The notes under the pieces were generated by a model. That model saw nothing but the letters and a program-made list of their open reading frames with translations, searched no databases and was not told the DNA's origin. A DNA stretch of 64,000 nucleotides, from assembly GCA_963848375.1 (NCBI GenBank), contig CAWKDK010000018.1, positions 887,670 to 951,669 on the forward strand. The letters are read 5' to 3'. A program made the translations under genes and the position numbers. The stretch is from JAJPJE01 sp963848375 (GTDB lineage: Bacteria; Acidobacteriota; Terriglobia; Terriglobales; Acidobacteriaceae). Positions 56,260 through 64,000 of this stretch are shown here, piece after piece (within the stretch, counting starts at the first letter, position 1; each line of letters begins with the position of its first letter).

Positions 56260-56479
56260 AGACGCAAAAAGTTCCGTTGAGAACGACACCAACATCCTGC
56301 AGTCCGAAATGGCTCAAAAGATGGGCGAAAGATTGCAGGGAATTGCGCCAAGCGTTGATCTCGCCATGACCAGGATTGCGTCCTAACTGGTCAACAAAGC
56401 TGATCTTTAGTTTTTCTGCGATGCGATTAAGGAGAACGTCTTCGCTGAACAGTTTGCCAGTGGCCGAATATAGGTACAC
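56260..56479 (-). pseudogene. N-terminal remnant resembling a DUF2075-type protein
   Basis: From GTG 56479, with a GGGAG site upstream, about 70 residues read YLYSATGKLFSEDVLLNRIA, QLGRNPGHGEINAWRNSLQS and LLSHFGLQDVGVVL. This resembles the N-terminal segment before the ATPase core of DUF2075/Schlafen-group-3-like proteins (pattern AT..F..D, then SW.NSL, then D.G). After that the frame degenerates and runs into the tail of the convergent unknown gene. Interpreted as a truncated gene; the family match is from memory and tentative. Confidence 0.4.
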
Positions 56480-56599
56480 TCATGGGCTCCCAGATCGAAA
56501 CGAAGAGAGTACCACGATCCGAGCTCAGCTGAATGTGATCCTTCGCAGATTCCGATTTCCAGAAATGTTTAGCACGCTTTACGATGTCTGGCACATACC

Positions 56600-56961
56600 A
56601 TGAGTAATCTTGCCGAAATAACTCAAGCCATTCTTTCTTTCCGTGACGCTCGAGATTGGAAGCAGTTTCACTCGCCGCGCAATCTGGCCGCTGCGTTAAG
56701 CATCGAGGCCAGCGAGCTGCGGAAGCTCTGCTGTGGAAGACGGATGCCGACGTTGCCTCCGTGCTGCGAACACGAAGTGGCCAAAAGCGTGTCGGTGCCG
56801 AACTGGCGGATATTCTCATCTACGCACTGTTATTCGCCGATTCGGCTGGCATCGATCCCCGAAAAGGCGATTCAAGAAAAGCTCAAGGAGAATCGACAAA
56901 GTATCCGGTGAAGCTGGCGAAGGGCAGGGCAGAGAAGTACACGGAGTTGCGGCGGAAGTAG
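56600..56961 (+). pseudogene. MazG-like nucleotide pyrophosphohydrolase, frameshifted
   Basis: The reconstructed protein is about 118 residues: SNLAEITQAILSFRDARDWK, QFHSPRNLAAALSIEASELR, then (shifted) EALLWKTDADVASVLRTRSG and VGAELADILIYALLFADSAG, then (shifted) EKAIQEKLKENRQ, then KYPVKLAKGRAEKYTELRRK. ExxEL and ELADILIY are the paired metal-binding helices of MazG/dCTPase-type enzymes, which hydrolyse (d)NTPs to NMPs. Three or more single-base shifts. A typical passenger of mobile islands, where it may serve nucleotide sanitation or phage defence. Confidence 0.75.
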
Positions 56962-57704
56962 GAGTCAAAGGGAGCTGCGGACGGTCGCGGTTCTGGGAGC
57001 CAGAGCAAGTTTAGAGATGGGGGTGTTTGGGTTCGGGTGCCCAAGAAACACATCTTAACCTCACAGAGAAAAGACAAGCACGGGTTGCAGCTTCGGAAAG
57101 ACGAAGGGGAGGAGGAGGTACAACCCGGAGGATATTGCTGTCGCGAGCGGCCACTGAGTGCGTATTCCCCGTTTCACGGGCAGGGAAATACCAGCTCGTG
57201 CGACCATGTGATCGAGAATCACTGCGGCGTGCGTCAGATATGTTAGCTTACGCTGAGTCCGATGGGACGTGGAACTCCAGTTCGGAGTGGCCACCGTGAT
57301 GTTTGTAGTCGTCATCACAAGTGCTCCTGCTTTTCTATGTGTGGGTTACTTTGGCCAGAGATTCGTCTGCACGATTGTTGTCCCTCACCTTCTCCTGAGT
57401 TCTGTTCTGTCTTCTGCGTTCAGTCGCCTGCGATAACCACTCAGACGCGAGCCTCAGATGTTTGGGACCAGCTTCGGCAACGTTGGTTGTCGAACAGAGT
57501 CCGGTTGCTAACGCTCACAATGTAACAATTCTAGTGACAATCATTCCTGCCTGCTTTTTCACTCGGCCCGATTCCCCAGGCAACAATGCCAGTTCTGCGT
57601 ATCTGATTTCGCTTTTCCTCCTAATCCTGCGCTGGCACTCGTGTCTGCGCATGATTTGTCTGCTCTCGCGTGCCAGTAAGGTGCACTGAGACTCGGAGGA
57701 AATA
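56962..57704. other. Stretch without a supported gene, upstream of the efflux genes
   Basis: About 740 bases. Frames of up to about 90 codons exist on both strands but none resembles a protein. Given the many indels nearby, a degraded small gene cannot be excluded; a 46-codon frame at 57,299-57,439 is hydrophobic. The last bases hold a GGAGGAAATA ribosome site for the next gene. Confidence 0.35.
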
Positions 57705-59009
57705 GTGAAATCCGCTTCTATTAGCAGTTTTCTTATTCTGTTCTTCTTTTTTACTCGCGCAAGTACCCGGCAGCGAACACGGTCATACGCTGCTCAGCCC
57801 ATGACCGATCGATGAGATCGAGCGCGAGGCGATGGCCAACAATCCCGAAATTCGCGCCGCGGAGAGCAAGGTTGCGGTGACCAGGCCCGCTATGCCGGAG
57901 CCGGCGCGCTGGACGATCCCATGGGGATGTATCGAACTGGGCACACCGCTGCAAAAACCGTGGGACTGGAATCAGTCGCAGCAGATGTTCATGTACCAGC
58001 AAACGCCTGCCGGAACCGGGCAAGCGCGCTCCCGCAGCGAAGTCGCCAATCGGCAGATCGTAGAGGACGAATCGCAGGTCGATGTGGTGAGGCGGGAAAT
58101 CGGCCTCAGAGTGCGAAAGCCTATTACGACCTGCTGCGTTCTGCCGACGAGCACCGGCTCCACGATGAGCAGATGCAACTAGCGAAGCAGGCGCTCGATT
58201 CGGCGACGGTGAAGTACACAGTCGGGCGGGTGCCACAACAAGATGTATTAAAGGCACAGATCGCGATGACGCGCTTGGCGGAACACCTCGTGATGCTCGA
58301 CAAACAGCGAGGAGTCGGCGCGTGCGGAACTCAATTCGCTAATGGGTCGCGATCCTGGAGCGCACCCTCGAGGTCATCGGTCAGTTACGGGACGCCGCAG
58401 CACTGCCGTCATAGCGAACTGGAGCAGATTGCTGTCGACAATCGCCCTGAACTCAAGAGCATGGCGGCCAGACTGATGTAGCCGAATCGCAAATCGCTCT
58501 CGCGAGAAAGGCATACACGCCGGACGTCACCGTAGCGGGAGGCTACATGCTCATGCCGGCCGGCTCCGAATTCCGCAACAACTACATGGCGGAAGTGACG
58601 GTAAGCCTGCCATGGCTGAATCGACGAAAGCACGACAGCGAGATCAGGGAGGCTGAGAGACGGGTGCAGAGGTCATGCGGTCGCAGGAAGCTACGGAAGA
58701 AATGCAGCCTTCCTGGAGATACAGCAAGCGCTGATCCGGGCGCGTGCCGCTGAACGCAGGGTCGGGCTTTACCGGGACACACTGAAGCCGCAAGCGGAAG
58801 CGGCGCTGAAATCCGCAACCGTTGCCTATCAACACGACCGCACCGATTTCCTGAACCTAATCGACAGTCAGAACATGCTGCTCGACGTCGAGACGTCGTA
58901 TTTCACGGCGGCTGCGGATTTCGATGCCCGCATCGCCGAATTGGAAAGCGCGATCGGCGCGCCCTTGCCCGCGAGTCCTGCGGCTAGTCCTGTTGCGGAG
59001 GTGAAGTAA
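57705..59009 (+). pseudogene. czcC: CzcC/CusC-type outer membrane metal efflux protein, many frameshifts
   Basis: Starts GTG 57705 after GGAGGAAATA with a signal-like KSASISSFLILFFFF. Recognisable pieces in alternating frames: EREAMANNPEIRAAESKVAV, GTPLQKPWDWNQSQQMFMYQ, LRSADEHRLHDEQMQLAKQA, LDSATVKYTVGRVPQQDVLK, and near the end VAYQHDRTDFLNLIDSQNML. This is the TolC fold of heavy-metal efflux systems. At least six single-base changes. The stop at 59009 overlaps the next ATG. Same family as the intact TolC protein at 7-8.3 kb, but a different branch. Confidence 0.8.
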
Positions 59010-60595
59010 TGACTTCCAAAGAAAAGAAATCGTACTGATTGGGCGTAGTGGCCGAGGGCTGATCCTTGCCGTGTATCATTCGTGATTGTTCCATGTGGCG
59101 AGCAGGAAACGGCCAGCGCGGCAAAACCGTGATGGCGAATCAGTCTCCGCGGCTTCCGATCGGAAAACAACGAAAGCCAGCGGAAAGTGGGAACAGAACC
59201 CGGAACCACGGTTCAACTCGATCCTGACGAGATCAACGCGGCGGGAGTGCAACTCGTAAAGGTTTCGACGGCGCGGTTGAACACGACATAGATGCGGTCG
59301 GCCGAGTGGAGCAACCGGAAGCGCAGCTGGCGACCATACCGGCACGCGTAGGCGGAAGGATCGACAAGCTGTACGTCAGTTCACAGGCGAACCCGTGCGT
59401 CGCGGCCAACCCGTTGCGGAGATCTACAGCCCTGAACTGGTTGCTTCTGCCGAAGAATATCGTCTCGCGCTGGAAAATCGTGATCGCATGGGTGGTCGTC
59501 GAAAAGCTGCCGAAACGGCGCCAACCAGTTAATAGCTGCAAGCCGGAGGCGGCTGGAGCTCTGGGGAGTAAGCGAACGGCAGATTGAAGACGCCGGGCAC
59601 GGCAAAGCCGCCTTCACGTCACCATCTATGCGTCCTGCCGGCGGAAGCGTCGTCGAGCGAAAGGTCACCAACGGACAGTACGTGAACACCGGAGACGCGC
59701 TGTTCACCGTCGCCGATCTCAGCACCGTGTGGGTGAAAGCTGACGTTACGAATTCCAGAGTACCGCAGATCCGTCCCGGGCAGAACGGTCGAGATCACTT
59801 CGGATGCACTGCCCGACAAGGTTCTCCACGGCCGCGTCGATTTCGTTGAGCCAGAAGCGAATCCGCAGACGCGCACCATCCCGGTTCATATACATGTCCC
59901 AAATCCGGGCATGCGTCTCCGGCCCGGAATGTTCGTTCGCGCTAAATTCGTTTCGCCCAGCGAACATGAGACGCTCGTTGTGCCCCGTTCGGCGGTGCTT
60001 GATACGGGCACGCGCAAGCTGGTGTAGTCGCGAAAGCCGACGGAGTTTTCGAAGCGAGAGATACAGACCGGAGCACCAACGGAGGATCTCTATCCGGTCC
60101 TGGCAGGATTGAGAGCCGGAGAGCAGGTCGTGACCAACGGCAACTTCCTGATCGATTCCCAGACTCGGCTGACCGGCGGCATGACCGGCTTGTTCGGTGG
60201 ATCGAAGGAAACAGCAATCGCGAGAAGTCGGCGGAAGGACAGTGCCAAAGGCTACCGCAACTGAATAGCCGAAACGGCAACTGCAAAGCTCACGCTTCGC
60301 GTCGATCCCAATCCGGCGAAGGGCGGCGGCCGACAACATGTTTCACGTAAGCGCCTGTCAGATGCGAGTGGAAAAGCGATACCGATGCTCGAGGAAACGG
60401 TCACGCTAGTGATGCCGGCCATGCCTTCGATGGGCATGCCGGAAATGCGGGAACTCGTTCGAGGTACCGTTGTGAGCGGCATGTACATGGGGAAGGGCAA
60501 CGTCGCGATGGCAGGGTCTTGGAACGTATCTGGTTGAAGCCAAGCGCGATGGACAGGTCATCGCCACATATCGCACACGATTGAGCGCGGAGTAA
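59009..60595 (+). pseudogene. czcB: CzcB/CusB-type periplasmic adaptor with FixH/YtkA-like C-terminus, many frameshifts
   Basis: Readable pieces: ERKVTNGQYVNTGDALFTVA and DLSTVWVKADVT (barrel-sandwich/beta-barrel part), LHGRVDFVEPEANPQTRTIP, LRPGMFVRAKFVSPSEHETL and VVPRSAVLDTGTRKLV. Then come EIQTGAPTEDLYPVLAGLRA and LIDSQTRLTGGM. After this typical adaptor, the gene continues with TLVMPAMPSMGMPEMRELVR and NVAMAGSWNVSVEAKRDGQV or a close reading of it, which matches the small FixH/YtkA-like domain. The N-terminal third is hard to read. It bridges the RND pump and the outer-membrane channel. Confidence 0.8.
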
Positions 60596-60600
60596 CGGTC

Positions 60601-63600
60601 ATGATCAACCGAATGATCGAATTCTCGATGCGAAACCGCTGGCTGATGCTGGCGATCTATGCTGCTCTCGCCGCGTCGGGCTACTGGGCGCTGTTGCACA
60701 CGCCCATCGACGCCATCCCGGACCTCAGCGAAAACCAGGTAATTGTCTTCACCGATTGGCCGGGCCGCAGCCCGCAGGAAGTAGAAGACCAGATCACATA
60801 TCCCCTCACCGTCAACATGCAGGGTCTGCCCGGAGTGAGTCGGTGCGTCCTCTTCCGCCTTCGGCTTCTCGATGGTCAACCTCATCTTCGAAGACAACGT
60901 CGACGTCTACTTTGCGCGCAGCGCGTGTCTCGAGAGCGTCTCAATCTGGCCTCCAGTTTCCTGCCGGCCGGCATCACGCCATCTCGGGCCCGACGCCACC
61001 GGCGTGGGGCAGGTGTTCTGGTACACGGTCGAAGGTCCGTACGACAGCGGAACTCTTCATTCCATCCAGGACTGGTATATCAAGTACCAGCTCAACTCCG
61101 TTCCGGGAGTAGCGGAAGTAGCCAGCGTCGGCGGCTTCATCCGCGAATACCAAATCGATGTCGATCCGTTGAAACTCCGCGCCTACAACATGCCCCTGAA
61201 AGATGTAGTCGGCGCGGTCGAACGCAGCAACAACAACGTCGGCGCCAAAGTCGTGGAGATCAGCGACAGCGAGTACATGGTCCGCGGCATCGGCCTGATC
61301 AAAGGCTGAAGGACATCGAAGACATTCCGTCTCCGCCGCCAACGGCACCCCCGTCTACCTTCGCAACGTTGCCAGCGTGCAACTAGGTCCCGAGTTCCGT
61401 CGCGGCGTGCTCGACAAGGGCGGCAAGGAGGCCGTCGGCGGAGTCGTCGTCACCCGCTACGGCACCAACGCGCTCGAAGTGATAACTGCCGTCAAGCAGA
61501 AGATGCCGACATTCAGCCCGGACTCCCAAAGGGCGTCAAGATCGTCCCTTTCTACGACCGCAGCATTCTCATCGGTCACGCCGTCGACACGCTCAAGCAC
61601 GCTCTCATCGAAGAGATCATCCTCGTCACCCTGGCTCACATTCTTTTCCTGTGGCATTTCCGATCATCCTGGTCGTGACCTTCCCTTGCCGCTCGCTGTT
61701 CTGGGGCCTTTCTCTTCATGCAGGGCGCGGGCATCTCCTCCAACATCATGTCGCTGGGAGGAATCGCGATCGCCATCGGCGTGTTAGTCGACGCCGGCAT
61801 CGTGATGACCGAAAACGTAATCCGTCATGCTGAGCAATACGAAGCGGAGCACGGCAACTATCGCGATCACATCTGGGAGATCACACTCGGTGCTGCCAAG
61901 CAGGTAGGCCGCCCCATCACCTTCGCCATGGTCATCATCATCCTGGCCTTCGTTCCCGTCTTCGCACTCACCGGCATGGAAGGCAAAATGTTCCATCCCC
62001 TGGCCTTCACCAAAACTCTCGCGATGGTCGGCTCAACCATCCTCGCCATCACGCTCGTCCCGGTGCTCTGCACCTTCCTGATTCGCGGCAAGCTGCATCG
62101 AGAAGAAGACAATCCCATCATGCGCGTACTTCGCGCAATCTATCAGCCATCGTTGCGCTGGGCGCTACGCCATCGAGCCAACACTCTCACCATCGCAATC
62201 CTCTCTTCGCCGCCGCTATCTACACTGCCACCACCATCGGCTCTGAATTCATGCCACCCCTCAACGAGGAGACTGCGCTCTTCATGCCCATCACAGATCC
62301 GCGAATCTCTCTCACCAAGGCGACAGAGATTCTCCGCCAGCAGGACCGCATCCTCCGCGCTGACCCCGCCGTCGCCATGGTGGTAGGCAAGGTCGGACGC
62401 GCCGAAACCTCAACTGATCCCGCGCCGATCAACATGGCCGAGACCACCGTCGTCTTCAAACCTAAAGAGGAGTGGCCCCAAGGCACCACCAAGGACTCCA
62501 TCCTCGCGCGCCTCGACGACAAGCTGCGTATCCCCGGCGTCACCAACATCTGGACACAACCCATCCGCAACCGCATCGACATGCTCTCCACCGGCATCCG
62601 CACCCAGGTGGGAGTCAAAGTCTTCGGCCCGACCTCCAGGTCATCGAGCAGAAGTCCGAAGAGATTGAGCGCGTCCTGCGTACCGTCCCAGGCGCCAGCG
62701 ATCTCTATGCCGAACGCATTACTGGCGCACCGTATCTCGAGATGCACGTCAACCGCGCCGCCGCTGCCCGTTACGGCATCAACGTCGCTGACATCGAAGA
62801 CGTGATCGAGACCGCGGTCGGCGGCAAGATCCTCACCACCACCATCGAAGGACGTCAGCGCTTCCCCGTCCGCGTTCGCTACGCTCGCGACTTTCGCGAC
62901 AGACATCGACCAGCTCGGCGACATCCTCGTCACCGGGAGAAGCCGGCTCGCAGGTGCCGTTGCACGAAGTCGCAGACATCCGCACCGCCATGGGACCATC
63001 CATGATCAGCAGCGAAAATGGCCTGCTACGCGGTGCCGTCCTCATGAACGTTCGCGGCCGCGACGCTGGAGGCTTCGTTGAAGAAGCCAAGCGCACCGTC
63101 ACACAACGGTTGCAATGCCCCCCGGCTATTTCTTGAGTGGACCGGTCAATACGAGAATCAAATCAGTGCAAAGAGGCGCCTCGAACTCGTCATCCCCGTT
63201 GTCCTGCTCATCATCTTCGCGCTTCTCTATCGTACGTATGGCTCAATAAAAGAAGCCCTGCACGTGCTCCTCGCCGTTCCCTTCGCGCTCACCGGAGGAG
63301 TCTTCCTCGTCAAATTCCTCGGCCTCAACTTCTCCGTCGCCGTGTGGGTAGGATTCATCGCCCTCTTCGGCACCGCCGTGCAAACCGGAGTCGTGATGGT
63401 GATCTATCTGGAAGAGGCGGTCGCCCGTCGCACTGCACTCGATGGCACCCTCACCCGCGAGGGCCTGCACGCCGCGGTCATGGAAGGGGCCCTCCTGCGC
63501 CTGCGCCCCAAAGTCATGACCGTGGCCACCGTCGTCGCCGGCTTGCTCCCGCTCCTCTGGTCCACCCGCACCGGCGCGGAGTTCATGAAGCCATTGGCCG

Positions 63601-63685
63601 CTCCGGTATCGGTGGCATGGTTAGTTCATTTTTGCATGTCTTGGTAGTTACGCCTGTGATCTTCACATGGTTTACAGGAACGTGA
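60601..63685 (+). pseudogene. czcA: CzcA/CusA-type heavy-metal RND efflux pump, many frameshifts
   Basis: The span would encode about 1028 residues, the family's normal length. The N-terminus is intact (MINRMIEFSMRNRWLMLAIY, TPIDAIPDLSENQVIVFTDW, PGRSPQEVEDQITYPLTVNM). Later pieces in shifting frames: VNLIFEDNVDVYFARS, GVGQVFWYTVEGPYDSGTLH, SLGGIAIAIGVLVDAGIVMT with the membrane Asp of HME pumps, ENVIRHAEQYEAEHGNYRDH, AETSTDPAPINMAETTVVFK, and the last TM block LELVIPVVLLIIFALLYRTY. More than ten single-base shifts and few stop substitutions. It exports divalent or monovalent heavy metals with CzcB and CzcC. Confidence 0.85.
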
Positions 63686-64000
63686 CCTAATGGTCGCCCG
63701 TTGGAGGAGTGACCCAGTGTTTCTCAACCAAACAGCCATGTGGCTTGTCTCTGAAGGATGAGCTCGCGCTGTTCACAATCGGGTTCTCTAAGAGCGTGTC
63801 ATGGCCGGATGGCGGAAGTAAATTTTGAAACGTACAGAGATAATCTTTGGGTTTCAAACCCAAAGACACTGAACGTGCTTGGATTTTGGGTTAGGTGCAA
63901 ACATGCGTTGCCGAGACCGCATAGCGAAAGACTCCGGATAGCAACTAGGGGAGCTTCTGAGATTCATTACGACAAGCGCGTTTCTCAGTATCTATCGCGG
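63686..64000. other. Terminal stretch, no gene recognised; one perfect hairpin
   Basis: No credible coding frame. It contains a perfect inverted repeat CTTTGGGTTT (63845-63854) / AAACCCAAAG (63856-63865) with a one-base centre; without a T-run it is not an obvious terminator. The next gene begins beyond the window. Confidence 0.4.

Noticed and set aside
56376..56603. Plus-strand frame ending just before the mazG start (ILRRFRFPEMFSTLYDVWHIP)
   Set aside because: The ATGA junction is attractive, but the frame upstream is antisense to the DUF2075-like N-terminus and lacks a recognisable domain; not called.
57751..58257. A 168-codon minus-strand frame
   Set aside because: It is antisense to the readable czcC pieces (EREAMANNPEIRAA and following) and is Arg/Pro/Ala-rich shadow.
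63845..63865. Perfect palindrome CTTTGGGTTT/AAACCCAAAG as the island's right attachment site
   Set aside because: It shares only the word CCCAAAG with the tRNA anticodon stem-loop region, not the tRNA 3' end, so it is not a convincing att copy.

Overview
The window looks like a chromosome segment of an acidobacterium of the Koribacter/Terriglobales type. This is an inference from several things seen together: moderate-to-high GC, many Tat-type RRxF signals, an SMC with a long acidic/proline-rich insert, a class D sortase in an otherwise Gram-negative gene set (TolC, RND efflux), an ECF sigma factor linked to a TPR-CHAT gene, a bacilliredoxin, and blocks of palindromic intergenic repeats. No rRNA is present, so the assignment is not proven.

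Layout. 0-9 kb: 3' part of a membrane protein gene, then a coupled histidine kinase / LuxR regulator / Tat-exported FG-GAP-ASPIC protein operon, a methyltransferase, a zinc-dependent phospholipase C-like protein, a lone receiver protein, a TolC-type protein and a secreted unknown. 9-13 kb: an M20 peptidase divergent from murI, and two small unknowns. 13.5-18.6 kb: a leftward operon ECF sigma factor > zinc-finger anti-sigma > unknown > TPR-CHAT (caspase-like) putative lipoprotein, the most system-like part of the window. 18.8-23.8 kb: a rightward sugar/polyol cluster (two TIM-barrel isomerases, an SDR, a Tat-exported Gfo/Idh/MocA protein) followed by galT. 23.8-27.7 kb: smc. 28-44.6 kb: mostly housekeeping (hemerythrin, M20 dipeptidase, thiO, polX, cspA, NUDIX, DUF2520, ribA), plus a sortase with a possible substrate, a YetF-like protein, a MarR regulator with a membrane protein, and a B12-dependent radical SAM enzyme. 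45-53.7 kb: a receiver protein, modBC, murB, a bacilliredoxin, a xylose-type binding protein, a long-chain acyl-CoA ligase and a peroxiredoxin whose catalytic Cys codon is an in-frame UGA (probable selenoprotein).

At 53,761 a tRNA-fMet gene is followed by a convergent tyrosine integrase and an excisionase-like gene. Then come island genes (an unknown protein, a DUF2075-like remnant, a MazG-like pyrophosphohydrolase) and a heavy-metal RND efflux set czcC-czcB-czcA. This looks like a tRNA-targeted island whose right end is outside the window.

Many conserved genes, including essential ones (murI, murB, smc), are broken only by single-base indels. The density of breaks is high in 13.5-17.4 kb and again from 53.9 to 63.6 kb. 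Almost all breaks are indels rather than stop substitutions, so many are probably consensus errors. Frame-disrupted genes are reported over their full reconstructed span.
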